Shown in pieces: positions 13,462-27,879 of a stretch of DNA of 64,000 nucleotides (position 1 is its first letter; every line of letters begins with the position of its first letter). The notes beneath the pieces were generated by a model. That model had not been told where the DNA came from and ran no database searches. It saw only the letters and a list, made by a program, of their open reading frames with translations. Source of the DNA: Steromphala cineraria (Eukaryota; Mollusca; Gastropoda; Trochida; Trochidae); contig OU744731.1 of assembly GCA_916613615.1 (NCBI GenBank), positions 59,216,289 through 59,280,288 on the forward strand. Direction: 5' to 3'. The position numbers and the translations under genes were made by a program.

Positions 13462-16400
13462 GGCAATGTGTAGCATACCTCTACAGATACTTCAGCTACT
13501 TTGACTGGCAGAGTTGTTGTTGTTGTTGTTTTGCAATATTGACAATTGTCCTTATCATTCAAACTCGAATACTTTCGGCAAAAGTATTCTTAAAAATCAG
13601 GTCAATGCTTTTGATTCCTTTTAGCTGAAGAATGCTGAATCAATATGCAATAATGTAAACCAATCCAAAGTTTTAAAGGATTGTGATATTTGAGAAGTTT
13701 CTGATTTACGAGAGACATCGGCACAAACCCTAGAATGGAGAAAACGGAAGTAACATTGTCTATAACGTGACGTCACAATGAAAATTGATATTTTGCCCTA
13801 GGGCAGCATATGAAAAATATGAACCTCGATATGACTGCCCTCGTAGGTAATAAAACATGATATGTGTACTTGAAAACGCAGGTAAGTGAACAAACGTAAT
13901 TAATGTAATTCTCACAAGAACCTCTATCGAAACGACGCATACCATGAATAATGAGTAGTCATCCATTTAGTCGAATATTTTTCTATTCTTCAGAATATCC
14001 ATTAGCATAGTCAAGAGATGTGTTTCAAACTTTACAAACGTATTTAAACGAAAATATTTCTGTTCTTTGCATCTTCCCATGAGAATAACAGAATTTAAAT
14101 TTCAAAGATGCAATTTATCATAACTTGAACTGTAGTTATGTGCATCAACGTAATTACAAACAGTGACATGGGACTCGTTTCACTTGAAAGTAAGATTTGA
14201 AAGTGAAATTGGACTGAGCTATTCAAACACTTTACACTTCCCAAAGTACTTCTTTTAGCAATAAGCTGCGTGTTTGCTTGTCATACTCTTAGTTTACACA
14301 TTGTTGTCAAGAGAAAATCATAAAATTTAATTGTCAAAACAGTAAAAATTCCCATATGAGACACGTGGCAAACAAGAACAAGACAATGTAAACATAATGA
14401 TGAAATAAATCTTTTTGACAGAACGTCTTTTTAAAGTATTGATAGAAACAAAAAGCATATGTGACAGAATTATCAAATCTTACTCTAAAAAAACGGTTAA
14501 TAACGGTTTCTCATTATTGGCTGTGTAATATCAACGTTGCCATTATACTATTCTAATATAACTATTTCAATATTATGTCATTGAAACCCTTTAATTAAAT
14601 GAAATAATCAAATAAAAGTAAATGTTTATTAAATACTCATTCTCTCTTATCTGTAAGCTGTAAATTTTAATAATATTTACTTAAACAATCAAATGCATAC
14701 ATACTCATAAAAATATGATTCATTTTTCTATATAATCCTTAAAGGGGCAGTAGCACAGCTAATGTAATACGTTGATAGTGTCAAAAATCTCATTACACAA
14801 GCCAATCATCCATAGTCAGAGGACAAAGTATGAAGAATGACATACAATCCATTTGCGGCCATTTTGCGTAAGAAAAAGGAATCGCATGTCTATTGGAACC
14901 TTACGTTATATATTTGAATTATTACTGCTCCATTTAGTTTAAATACATTGTCTTTTAATTGGAACCATTAATTTTCATTTTCCTGACATCACCTTATGTT
15001 TTCATTACTTCTGTTGGAATGAGTCGATTACATGTTATATGGCTAACAGGCTAAGGTCACTAAATAATAGGGAATAGAGATGAATACTTTTTCCAATAAA
15101 AGTACAGCAAACGTATACATACATTTCTTGTCTTTATCAAATTTGATATTTTTGCTTTTTACCTAAGACAACACAACATAAAACTTGTGATAGAATTAGT
15201 CGAGATGTATTGGGGTTTTACTCCGCCCACCTATTTGTAATAGTTTATTTAGTTCTGCTTTGTTTCAATTCCAGGTGACAAATCAAGTAAGACTTTGTTT
15301 AGCAAGACTCTCACCGTTCAATAATGCAATCGGACATCGTGGATAAGTCCTTTGCATATATATTTGTTTTTTTCTGATTCTTGCGATTGTATCGCTATAT
15401 CTTATTATTTGATTTATTAACACAGCTTCCATATTGTCTTTCAACTTCATAACACATTTTTTAAAAACATACAGTTTACGGCCTCGTACAAAGTACAGTT
15501 ATCCCTGTCAATTGACATTGCTAAACTTTTTATTTTGAGAAGAAAAACATGAAATGTTGTAATCAAACTAACAAAACGTTTTTTCGCTTTGCGTTTCAAA
15601 GGGGCGGTAGGAATACAAGACGTTGTCAGGAAAATTAAAAGAAATAGTTCCAATTGAAAGATGATGTATTAAAACTACACGAAGGAGTATTAAATCAAAT
15701 ATATAACGTTCAGACATGCGATTCCTTTTTCTTCGAAAAATATGAAATAAAGGTGTTCACATAAAAATGGCAGCCAATGAACCTTATGTGAATCTTTATA
15801 ATTTGTTATCTGACTACGGATGATTGGATTGTGTAATGATATTGCTGACACTAGCAAAATATTACATTTAGCACTGACGTACAATTATCAGTGAAAAATT
15901 TAAAATAAATGTTTTTCCAAAACATGCTACTGCTCCTTTAAGCGATGCTTACAACCCTGATGTTCTGAACGTGAGGCATAAGTATCGCAAATAATACAAC
16001 ACTTCACATACACACCATGATTGTATGGCTTAGCAGTTACCCACTTGATCAATTATATTAATGACTCTATCGACTGATACCCTGAAGGCTATACCACAGG
16101 AGGGTTATGGTGCTGATTTGTACTCAAGCTAATGGGTTCATGAGGTATTTTGTCCAACTAATTATGGCAAAATTAATGAAGAATTGCATATAACACAATA
16201 TAGTCAGGGAGCCAAGAGACATATTTTCAGAAAAAAATTGCTCTGCTATAATTTGTTTGACCTCATATGAGCTTTAAAGCCATGTCCAGCTGCCCTGGGA
16301 CAGCCAAACAGCGACACATACCAGACCACAGAACAGTGTTCAAGAAAGTAGTGTGGCCTGTCAACTCCTTATCAGATATCTTGACCTATCACTACTTCCA

Positions 16401-17204
16401 CTGCCTTCTTCCCTTACCATTTCTCTCTCTGTACATCTATATGAACTCACTGACAATAAATTTTCAATTTCCAAAGAAAAAACCCACAACAAATAATGTT
16501 AACTACATAATTATGATTTAATAGTTAAGATATATATTTATTATCCATGAAAATTTGCATATATGTAAATTATTTCGCTTCGGTTGTTTGTATATTTATA
16601 TATCAATGTTTAAAAAAAAGAATCATGTGCATTAAAAATGATGTTGTCATTTAAAAGTACATTAACTAGAGCAAGAAATCTGTTGTGTTTAGAGTATAGC
16701 TTCCCTATGTTTATGTTAGAGGATTATAATATACACACACTCTCGGGAATGTGACAGTTATGGCCCAGTGCCGGTCATCCATGAGCTTCAAACCCCTTCT
16801 TAGAAAAAATTCTCATTAATTAGGGAGTTGACAGATAGTGGAAATGGCTTTAAGTGCCAGAAAAATGATGTTGGCAAGACGATCGCTCTTGAAAGAATTT
16901 GTCAGAGAGTCGTTTCCATGGCAACCATCCAAAATACGGATAGTCCATGTAAATCACTAAAACTAATAGGAAGTGAGGAGGTAATTCAGGCATGCAGTTC
17001 AACTGTCAACAAAGGATTCCCTCTGATGATAATAATATGATAACTATGAACACTTTTAATCAATTTCATGATTGTAATACTCAATAAAAAGTGTTCAATG
17101 ATTGTGTGACCTTGAAGGTCAATGGTCAAGATCATGAGATATGAGTTATCGAATGTGCACCAAATTTGGGTATAACTTTATCCCATTTAGCTTTTCAGAA
17201 CTCT

Positions 17205-17263
17205 GCGTAATATAACAGAGGCTAAATCAACACGAGTTGATCTGCCTCTGTGGGGAGAAAATG
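17205..17263. mobile_element. Family M MITE right-end fragment at a duplication junction
   Basis: It starts at TCTGCGTAATATAACAGAGG and ends GCCTCTGTGGGGAGAAAATG. The left neighbour (tagcttttcagaactct) continues differently at 27985, so the join is a breakpoint. Confidence 0.75.
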
Positions 17264-19383
17264 GTTTAAATACTGATTATTTTTAATTTCTGTGGGTAAT
17301 TTATCAATATTGTAGACATCTATTAGATAAAACAATAAACCAATAAATTCTATGAACATGACATTATGAAAACTTTATTGTTGTAAATTGTAATTTGTTA
17401 TCCACTGAAGCAACTAAAATTATATCACGTAAGTTCGTTACCAATTATAACTTGCACGTTATTTTGGTGAATGATGAAAGCCTTTGGTAAAAGGTTTCAT
17501 TACACAATGCAAAGGCTTCTAAAATCAAGTGACTGTTGTCAAAAGTAATAACTCAAATGTCATTTATACTATTACTTTCCGACAGATTGTACTTTGAATA
17601 ACCATGGAAGTAAATGTGAAACCAGAAATGTCATTGTGGGAGTAGACATTACAGTGGATTCGGTCAATAATAGCAATACAATCTTTCCACGATTTTTATC
17701 GAAATAGATTTTGATTCTGATCTTGCAACATATCCAATTGACCTTCGTAGAATGTGTTTAGTTATAGCAATCGGTAAATGTAAAAATACGAGTGTCTCGG
17801 ATGTAGATTGTATTGGGGATCATTTTATCAGGGATAGTAGAAATCTTTCAGTGTAGATCAAAGTAAGGAATCTTTAGCAGCACTGACTAATGACAAAAAT
17901 AGCATGGCTTTCTGTATTTCCGGATTTGGCTATCAATAGCCATTAAGGACCAGCGACGATTCAATTCAATCGTTTCATTGTTGCAGGGCCATTTCACCCA
18001 TCATTAATTACATCAAATATATAACACATGAAAATTACACAAATGCGCGTTAAAGGATTTCTCTTCTTATACGAAAAACATTATATAAGAATTTCCCTAA
18101 CATGAACATATAATCATTTGATTCATTAGATACTTCAAGCCATTTATATTTCTATAATTAGTGAACTGAAAAGGTACACCAAAACGAAGCGATATGTATA
18201 TTGGACAATGATGTACAATATGGATTTCATCTCCGGTAATCCTTACATAATGAACATGTAGAAGAAGAACACATTGTATTTCAAGACGATTGTAAATGCT
18301 TCTAAAAATACGCAAAGGTTTCCTGTATCTTGCATTTTTAATTTCATATTTAAATAATCTTAGAAACAAATCTATATCCCCCACTCCCTGCTGTGCCCAA
18401 AACCATAAGTGAATAAAAGCTGCTTAATGTTTGATGTGCAGTTGTTCTATCACAGGTTAGTTTAAACATTAGATATGATTGGTGCGGATACCTATAGTAT
18501 GGCATGATAATCAACCTCAACCAATATCTGATGCAGCTCATATAAGAGTTGACATACATGTATAAGGTATATATCCCATAATCCCCATACATGGCGGCAT
18601 TTGGGAAAGATTCATTAAACATATTGAAAATTACAAAATGATCTGCAAACGATTTCCAGCTGATTTCTTTCCGTACATCCCACATTTCACTTCCATAGAT
18701 CAAGATTGGTACACATTTCATATCGAAAATCATTAATGGCTCTAGAATAGGTATATCAAAATTACGACGATATTTTTCACAAGGGTGGTCATTATATGTG
18801 TTTGAAAATTGTCGAAGGATTTGCATTGTTTTTTAACGCCATTTACAGCTTTCACTTTTTTCTAAGAAGGTCATTAACATTTACTAATGAATTTAAAACT
18901 TTTGTCACATGACTTGTACTTGTAAATTTCGCGAAACTTGGTACTTTCTTTATTGTATAACTGTACATGTAATACTATTTTGCATTTTTATAAAATGCCT
19001 GAATATTGATTGATCGAAATTTTAAACCAAAAAAATTGAGATATCAACTATACCATATCAAACTAATCCGACAACATCTACATTATGTAGTTTTCTATTA
19101 TTTCCGTTTAAAAAGTTTCTTTGGACATCAATTATATATGAAACATGTAAGTATGTTCCAAACAACTATTATTATGAAGTTTCTGGACAAGGAACATCAT
19201 TGAAACAGTATATAACATTGAGTAATGATTGTTTTAGTTACTGAAGCCCCCATATCCCCCCTCACTAACAATGTCTGTTCACATGTAACTCTAATCTCAC
19301 CGAGTGCTTTTTTCTTTAAGACGTATAAATAAGTACTTATTAGAATAATATGTTCTCTTAATATTTCATATGATGTCTCAGTA

Positions 19384-19798
19384 CATTCTCTCCCCACAGA
19401 GGCATATCAAGTTAGGTTGATTTAGCCTCTGTTCTATTACGCCGAAATCCGTCGTTTCCGGCAGTTTCCCCTGGCGGAAAAAAATTGCATCACAAAACAT
19501 TTGAATTTTCTTTATCAAATGACAACGCTTCTCGCATGGAAAGGGTGGTTCATATCACAATGCCTTTGCTTGATTCAGTAGCCAAAATGATGATTTAAGA
19601 ACAACGTCGCTGATTGCACAACTAACGTTGATTGCCTCAAATCAGGCGTCTCCCATTCCATATCAGAAGCGTTGTCATTTGATAAAGAATTCAAATGTAT
19701 TGTGATGCCAGGGGAAACTGCCAGAACCCACGGATTTTAGCGTAATAAAACAGAGGCTAAATCAACCTGACTTGAGCTGCCTCTGTGGGGAAAGAATG
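19384..19798. mobile_element. Long-TIR MITE, 9-bp target duplication (family M)
   Basis: The left end is CATTCTCTCCCCACAGAGGC and the right end GCCTCTGTGGGGAAAGAATG. The flanking repeat GTCTCAGTA is perfect at 19375-19383 and 19799-19807. Terminal repeats continue inward through a second copy of the GCCTCTGTT motif to about 60 bp. A 9-bp target duplication with long terminal repeats points to a Mutator-like family. The interior is partly doubled in inverted orientation (GTTGTCATTTGATAAAGAA at 19670), making this copy longer than the usual 355 bp. Confidence 0.88.
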
Positions 19799-20120
19799 GT
19801 CTCAGTACGCAATACAAGTTTTCCGATTACCTAACCATTTAAAAAGTAACCAACCTTATCACAAGCTTCATGAATGAAATCAAACCGATTGCAGCCAATA
19901 GCGCTACTCGTGAAACATACAATCATTTAAATGTAGCGACAAACATTGAACCTCACTTTTGCGAGCCTAACTCATTTAATTTATTTACCTATTTTATGCT
20001 TGACGGAACCATATCGTCAATCATGTCAAGTATAAGTTCAGAAAAGTTAACGAAAGTTGCTGAGCTTAATACAAGTATTCAATTCATGTAAAAGCTTTAA
20101 CGTCGTGCTTGAATGAACGG

Positions 20121-20365
20121 CAATATAAGTAAACCTGGCCTCGATAATACCCGTTTCACTCCCGATATTGAGTCTAGCGAGATGTAGTAGTGGGTCGCGT
20201 CAGCCGATCTTTCGAAGTAACCAATCAGGGATCGTCTAACCAAGCCGCATTAGTCTGCATTCGCACATATAACGTTGGAGGGTTATACATGTAGGTCTGT
20301 GAAAGGTCAGCTGGCGCGACCCGCTACTACATCTCGATATTATCGAGGCTAGGTGTACTGGACTG
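20121..20365. mobile_element. Long-TIR MITE, 10-bp target duplication (family S)
   Basis: Flanked by GAATGAACGG at 20111-20120 and 20366-20375. Terminal repeats contain GTAAACCTGGCCTCGATAAT and, reversed, the CTAGCCTCGATAATATCGAG equivalent, and extend nearly to a central loop. TSD length suggests a Mutator-like origin. Confidence 0.8.
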
Positions 20366-20560
20366 GAATGAACGGCTGTAGTTTTGCACTACATTAACAG
20401 CTATTTATGAGGAAATATCACGTTTAACTTATATCACGAATGATTGGGGAAAAGGGTCTTTGATAAGTCTCTGTCAATAATTAAGTGTTTTAATAATGTT
20501 GCTCTGGGTAATCAAAGTTCTTAAGTATTTCATATTGTATTTCCATGATAATCCCAATTC

Positions 20561-20715
20561 TTTCCCCCCAGAGGCGGATCAAGTCATGAAATGTTGATCA
20601 AGTCTCTGTTCAAATCTGTCGAGTTTGTTGGATAGAATGGGATATGCCTGATTGGATGCAATCAAAGTTAGTTGTGTAATCAGCGACGCTGTCCTAAAAT
20701 CATCATTTTCTTAGC
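20561..20715. mobile_element. Family M MITE, truncated
   Basis: AATTCTTTCCCCCCAGAGGC, then the inverted-orientation interior (GGATGCAATCAAAGTTAGTT, CAGCGACGCTGTCC). The rest is missing. Confidence 0.65.
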
Positions 20716-23589
20716 TGTTTACGTTCCATTAAATCTACATTTCAAGGCTATTTGATTATTCAACCCGGGTTCAATGAAAAAAAAGCTGTAAATTGTCAAC
20801 GTCAGAGATTCGGGTCATCATTTCTACTCATCTTTAAATTGCGCTCAGACCCAGCTGTTAAGATGAAAACCGCTTGAAGCTTTAATAGGAGCGACCAATT
20901 GTATCTGTACACCTATATTTTAAATGAAATGCAATGCAATAGAGATACGAAAGCAATCGATACATGTATTTATTTAGAAAAAGTCAAGTAGATATATGTA
21001 GTGCGTTTGCATGAAAAAGTTTGTTCATTTAAAAATCTGAAAAGATAAAAAGATAATAGTAGTAGATAAGTAGTAGATTAAATGTTGCAAGGATAATGTC
21101 AATAGATTTTACCTTTAATTGTCTTTCTGTGATAATTGAAAGTCAATGCGAGAAAGGTTATTCAGAAGCCCCGCTTTGAAGCTTTTATCTCTTTTATATC
21201 AACTTAAGAGAATTACCAAGATTTCGAAAGGTCTTTGCTCAAATATTGCAAAAGTCCCAGTAAGGTCTGCACGGGATTACGAAAATGCCATATTTTTACT
21301 AGTTATAATTTTATTCAAAACATGATTGTTGTATTCAGTGAAAACTGAAAAATGATCTTTGATTTTGTAAAATTTTATGTTAAAGGTCAAGATCAAGAGA
21401 CATTAGTTTTTACAATGTTTACCCTTTAACCTTATCTTAATCAGACGCTAATCCATAGATTTCCTGAAGGTTGTTTATTTTTAGTACATTTGAATTACAA
21501 TTCTGCTCTTTAGACTGGTAATTTAAATTGTTATCCAGGACCCAATTTTCTGATTTCGAAACTATAAGAAATAGATATCCTATTTTCGATGTCTTAAATT
21601 GATTCATTTGAATCAATTCATTTCAGATACCGGCTGTGTCGTAAAACAAAACTAGTTGTGTACTTAGACAAATTTAAAACATGAACTGGTTGAAATGTAA
21701 GTTCATCATTTATCTATCAGTTTACTTTGATATTGACAGATGAAACCAGAAATATATATATACGGATTTATGTGCGTTTATAGTTCTGTTAGACAAAGTA
21801 TGGTATTTTCATTGTCCTATTACGATGTTTCACAGGCAAATCTATTTTCTTCTTTACTAAAGTAAAACTTACCACACACACTGGCTTGAAGATAAGTTAC
21901 ACACATTTATACTTTCACTATTGATAGTATCAGATGAGACCTTAAAAAAAATTACGGACTAATGTGCGTTTATCATTATGTGAGGCAAGGTGTTGTATTT
22001 TCATAATATATTAAAACTGAAATTGGATTTCGTAACACGATTATCAACGAGCTCTCTAAATCGAATTGACTTGTGTGGGAGTAAAAAAGAAGTACATTAA
22101 TAATTCAATTTAAAAATAATATGATGTTTTGGCAATCGTCTCAAGAGAGAGAGGAATTGGAGCTGGCTTGAACTAACTGAAATGGGGCGTGGGTTTTGAT
22201 ACTTTCAGAAAATAAAATTATTTTGACGAGATACTAAAAAGTTTAAATGCTAGCGGAATGGTGTATGTTGTACTCAGTATCACGGCTTCTTAGGCCTTCT
22301 GGGCAAACACAACGTTTACATTTAGATCTTCTTAAGATACAAAATGACATGGACAGCGAAGGCCCCCCGCCTCATTGAAAGTTCAATCGTTCCCGCTGCA
22401 AACAAAATGGTTTTGAGACAACCCCTCGATTCCAACGCCTTCATAGTAACAAAGTATGTATAAAGGAGGATGAAACCTAGTACCTACCCTATAGCCTTTT
22501 TCGCAGGCTGCCACGCTACGGTGACATGCAATCGAATAAGACTTTGTGTCAACATATATTTAGATGTTATACCTTACGATCACCACTCACGGAATCTACC
22601 AATACTTTGTAGTCATTTCTGCAAATCCAACGAAAGCCAATTTTCATGCTCAAAGTATCCATCTCGGCACAAATGGCTACCGGAAGGAAGGGTGTGACCG
22701 ATTCAAGCTCTGTGATAGGTCAAACTCATCAAAGAAATCAAAATGACTCGGCACTTACTACTTATTTTGACATTTTCATGTTATTTCCATGATCTGTGAG
22801 AAATTCTTAAAACTATATTCACAGAGGCTACATAAGTGAACGCATCCATTGTAGAAACGCTACTTCCATTTAGAGTCTCCATAATGATATGGAGCAATTC
22901 TTTTGCCAATAATAAGTGATTTGGTTTTGGTAACTGGATTCCTCTTACATGCTCTTATGATATAGTTATAAATCATTTAGTTATAATCGCAATTATTCCA
23001 GGAAGTATTACAATGAGCCCAGAACATCTCCAATATTGAGTAAAGTGTGACTAGCATTTCCTGCTTAACACTAACATTCACTTCCTCTGTTCATAAATGA
23101 CTTCAGTAAATTGCAATCTAAGTGACGGAATATATTGGTAATTATAACTGACAGTTGCATTAACAATGCGCATTTCGATAATTGATCTGCTATTTCCGTT
23201 ATGTTCATAGCGACAAAAGTGAACTAATGAATTGAACGGGTCAATGTCAAAGTCAATACCTATTAGTGGTGGTAACGCCGGAAAAGTCATTATATTTTTA
23301 TTTGATCGGTCCGTGATTGGACAAATGACTATATTAATTGAAGTTCTGATTGTTTTTATCGGCTGTTTTCCTCAGAATTCGATTGCGAATATTGCTTATT
23401 GAATGTCTCAGGGGATATAAAGGCAGAGTATCTGTAAACCCTGAGTGACCGCCTGTAGTAAATATAACTCAGTACAGAGGAATTTTGAGTTTGATTCGTA
23501 ATGGGTTACCTCTTGAGTTTTTTTCTGCGGTTGTTTATACACGATTGCCCTCCACTACAAGTAAATTCAATGGGGCACTAAAATTGCAA

Positions 23590-23815
23590 TCTCTCCCCAC
23601 AGATGCAGACCAAGTCAGGTCAAGTTGATACAGCTTCTGTTATATTACACCGACTTTGTGGGATAGAATGGGAGATGCCTGATCGGAAGCAATCAAAGTA
23701 AGTTGTGCAATCAGCGACGTTGTTCTTAAATCATCATTTTGGCTATAGAATCATGGCAAAAGCATTGTGATATGAACCACCCTTTACATGCGAAAAGCTC
23801 TTTAATATATACTCT
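23590..23815. mobile_element. Family M MITE, truncated
   Basis: The left end is TCTCTCCCCACAGATGCAGA, followed by the inverted-orientation interior (GCAATCAAAGTAAGTTGTGC and the GAACCACCCTTTACATGCG stretch). It stops before the right terminal repeat. Confidence 0.7.
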
Positions 23816-24456
23816 TTAATTAAAAAAAACCCTCAACAACAGACATCCTCAACATATTATTTCTTCATTTTTGTTCTTGCGCCTCACGAAAACTCATTGT
23901 GATAGTCAATCGATTTTTTTCAGTCAAACCTTAACCAATGCAAATGAATGCAAATGAATTCAAATTAAAATGGAAATGATTTGATTGACGTCCTTCCTAT
24001 TATTGATGACCACATTCGAAATTCATGCTTTAAATCATATTTCAACTGTAGGTATCTGCATAACGCTTATCTCATAAGACAAAGTGCCTTGGGACCTGTT
24101 TTGATTTAAAAGTTGGATTTGAAAGTAAGATCTTCAAATTATTTTTTGTGTGCTTTTGAATGATTAATCAATTCTCAAAGTACTTTTTAAAAATATTTGA
24201 GATGAGATATTCGTATTTTAAGTATTGTTGTCAAGAGAAAATCACATATTTTCAGATTGGTTTCGTAACCAAAGACATAAAAAAATAGAAAATAATTATC
24301 AAGGGATATATATCTAAGGAGACCTTTTTGGACAAAATCGTATAATATTTCCAACTGTCAATAGAAAAGATTACTTCTCACTAACCAGTTACTTCCTTAT
24401 TTTAAAGATAAAAATGTATTTAACTTTATAGTTAAGTTGGTTAAACAGATAATTTT

Positions 24457-24813
24457 AAAGGGGCATTAGCACGTTTTTTGATAAATTTACATTGTAAATT
24501 TTTCACTGACCAGTGTACGTTAATGCTAAATGTATTATTTTGATAGTGTCAAAAATCTCATTAGATAAACCAATTATCTATAGTCAGAGGACAAAGTATG
24601 AAGATTCACCTAAATTCCATTGGCGGTCATTTTGTGTTTACACCTTTAATTCATTTTGTGTAAAAAAAGGAATCTCATGGCTAAACTTTAAAATATTTTT
24701 TGAATTATTACTGCTCTATTTAGTTTAAAGCCATTATCTTTCAGTTGGAACCATTAATTTTCATTTTCCTGACATCACCTTATATTCCCCCCCAAAAACG
24801 TGCTACTGCCCCT
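24457..24813. mobile_element. TTAA-MITE (family T)
   Basis: Paralogue of 7483-7857 in duplication copy 2, with AGGGGCATTAGCACGTTTTT and AAAAACGTGCTACTGCCCCT ends. Confidence 0.83.
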
Positions 24814-25499
24814 TTCAAAGCTGAAACCAAAATACAAAACGTAGTTTCGGCGCAAGAGCAATATTTTCAGTTTGTATTATTGTAGTACCATTACCAATTT
24901 AGTCATTATTTCTCAACATGTCAACAAAATAATCATTCACAAAATCTACATTGTCATGTTAAGAGTCATATCTTTAACCAATTAATTTCCCTAAGCATCA
25001 CGTGATAGTTTTGAATATAGGGGCTTCAATTGAAAGACAATGCATTTAAACAAAATGGAGCAGTAATAATTAAAATAAATAATTTAAAGGTTAGTCATGC
25101 GATTCCTTTTTCTTACACAAGGGTGTTCACACAAAATGGCCGCCAATGGCTTTTATGAGAATCTTCATACTTTGTCCTCTGACTATAGATGATTGGTTTG
25201 TGTTTTTAAATTTTTGACACTATCAAAATGATACATTCATCATAAATTTACTATAATCAGTGGAATATTTAAAAATATGAAATTGTCAAAAAACGTGCTA
25301 CTTCCTCTTTAACGACAAAACAATATAAATAGAATGACATTTTGAAATGCAGCAAGGCAATATATAAGAAATCGTCAAAATAAATCATGGATTGATCCCA
25401 TATTTCTATAATATAACTATATATAAAGACAAATACTTTAAATCTCTGGGTTTGTTTCTTAGGACCTGACATTGGAATACTTGCAGATCAAGTCTTTAA

Positions 25500-25844
25500 A
25501 GGGGCAGTAGCACGTTTTTAGGGGGAATATACAAAGGTGATGTCAGGAAAATGAAAATAAATGGTTCCAATCTTTAGACAATGTATAAAAACTAAATGGA
25601 GCAGTAATAAATCAAATATACAATGTAAAGTTAAGCCATGCGATTCCTTTTCTTACACAAAATGAATTAAAGGTGTTCACACAGAAATGGCTGCCAATGG
25701 ATTTTATGTGAATCCTCATACTTTATTCTTTTGACTACGGATGATTGGTTTGTGTTATGAGAATTATGATACTATCAAAGTAATACATTTAGCATTAACA
25801 AAAATTTAAAATATAAAGTTGTCAAAAAACGTGCTACTGCCCCT
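25500..25844. mobile_element. TTAA-MITE (family T) with paralogous empty site
   Basis: Ends AGGGGCAGTAGCACGTTTTT and AAAACGTGCTACTGCCCCT, flanked by TTAA at 25496-25499 and 25845-25848. The paralogue at 8533-8550 reads caagtctataaatcatcaac with no insertion, so this copy arrived after the segmental duplication. A TTAA target suggests a piggyBac-like or Kolobok-like family. It has no coding capacity. Confidence 0.9.
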
Positions 25845-27879
25845 TTAAATCATCAACAAATAGTGAATAGAGATTTATACTTTTTCCCATAAAAGTACAG
25901 CAACGTTTACATAAATTTCTTTTCTTTATCGTTTTTTTTCTTCGTAAGACAACAAAAACATAAAACTTGTGATAAAATTAGTCGAGATGAATTGGGCTTT
26001 TACTCCGCCCACCTATTTGTAATTGTTTATTTAGTTCTGCTTTGTTTCAATTCCGGGTGACAAATCAAGTAAGACTTTGTTTAGCCAGGCTCTCATCGTT
26101 CAATAATGCAATCGGACATCGTGGATAAGTCCTTTGCATATATGAATGTTTTTTTCTGATTCTTGCGATTGCATCGCTATATCTTATTGTTTGATTTATC
26201 AAAACAGCTTCCATACTGTCTTTCAACTTCATAACACATTTGAAAAACATACAGTTTACGGCCTCGCAAAGTACAGTTATCCCTGTCAATTGACATTGCT
26301 AAACTTTTTATTTTGAGAAGAAAAACATGAAATGTTGTAATCTAACTAACAAAACGTTTTTCGCTTTGTGGTTCAAAGGGGCGGTAGGAATACAAGATGT
26401 TGTCAGGAAAATGAAAAGAAATAGTTCCAATTGAAAGATGATGTATTAAAACTACACTAAGGAGTATTAAATCAAATATATTACGTTCAGACATGCGATT
26501 CCTTTTTCTTCGAAAAATATGAAATAAAGGTGTTCACATAAAAACGGCAGCCAGTGGACCTTATGTGAATCTTTATAATTTTTTCTCTGACTATGGATGA
26601 TTGGATTGTGTAATGATATTTCTGACACTAGCAAAATATTACATTTAGCACTGACGTACAATTATCAGTGAACAATTTAAAATAAATGTTTTTCAAAAAC
26701 ATGCTACTGCTCCTTTAAGTTATGCTTACAACCCTGATGTTCTGAACGTGAGGCATAAGTATCGCAAATAATACAACACTTCACATACACACCATGATTG
26801 TATGGCTTAGCAGTTTCCCACTTGATCAATTATATTAATGACTCTATCGACTGATACCCTGAAGGCTATACCACAGGAGGGTTATAATGCTGATTTGTAC
26901 TCAAGCTAATGGGTAAACGAGGTATTTTGTCCAACTAATTATGGCAAAATTAATGAAGAATTGCATATAACACAATATAGTCAGGGAGCCAAGAGACATA
27001 TTTTCAGAAAAAAATTATTGCTCTGCTATATTTTGTTTGACCTCATATGAACTTTAAAGCCATTTCCAGCTGCCCTGGGACAGCCAGACAGCGACACATA
27101 CCAGACCAAAACAGTGTTCAAGAAAGTTGTGTGACCTGTCTACTCCTTATCAGATATCTTGACCTATCACTACTTCCACTGCCTTCTTCCCTTTCCATTT
27201 CTCTCTCTGTACATCTATATGAACTCACTGACAATAAATGTTCAATTTCCAAAGAAAAAACCCACAACAAATAATGTTAACTTCATAATTATGATTTAAT
27301 AGCTGTATGTATTTATTATCCATTAAAATTTGCATATATGTAAATTATTTCGCTTCGGTTGTTTGTATTGTTATATATCAATGATTAAAAAAAAGAGAAT
27401 CATGTGCATTAAAAATGATGTTGTCATTTAAAAGTACATTAACTAGAGCAAGAAATCTGTTGTGTTTAGAGTATAGCTTCTCTATGTTTATGTTAGAGGA
27501 TTATAATATACACACAATCTGGGGAATGCGACAGTTATGGCCCAGTGCCGGTCATCCATGAGCTTCAAACCCCTTCTTAGAAAAAATTCTCATCAATTAG
27601 GGAGTTGACAGATATAGTGGAAATGGCTTTAAGGACATATTGAAGTGCCAGAAAAATTATGTTGGCAAGACGATCGCTCTTGCAAGAATTTTTCAGAGAG
27701 TCGTTTCCATGGCAACCATCCGAAATACCGATAGTCCATGTAAATCACTAAAACTAATAGGAAGTGATTCAGGCATGCAGTTCAACTGTCAAAAAAGGAT
27801 TCCCTCTGATGATAATAATATGATAACTATGAACACTTTTAATCAATTTCATGATTGTAATACTCAATAAAAAGTGTTC

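Larger units (their letters stand above)
1706..17204. repeat. Segmental duplication, copy 1 (no supported gene)
   Basis: Blocks recur in copy 2 in the same order and orientation: 1750-2930 with 17205-18350; 3000-3530 with 18355-18850; 4009-6130 with 21590-23405; 6861-9660 with 23834-26965; 9667-11380 with 29065-30790; 11385-12390 with 30785-31842; 12390-13860 with 31842-33350; 13990-15000 with 33890-34990; 16180-17204 with 26965-27990. The part 15060-16180 is a second copy of 8545-9660 within this unit. By eye the blocks are highly similar, with scattered indels. Short reading frames in both copies are not conserved in frame, so I call no gene here. Confidence 0.85.

Noticed and set aside
13356..13628. 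90-codon plus-strand frame and its minus-strand counterpart
   Set aside because: Both run through the terminal repeat of a family M MITE; similar frames recur in other copies.
18350..18826. 158-codon minus-strand frame
   Set aside because: It lies in duplicated non-coding sequence. The paralogue at 3000-3480 does not keep the frame, and there is no recognisable domain.
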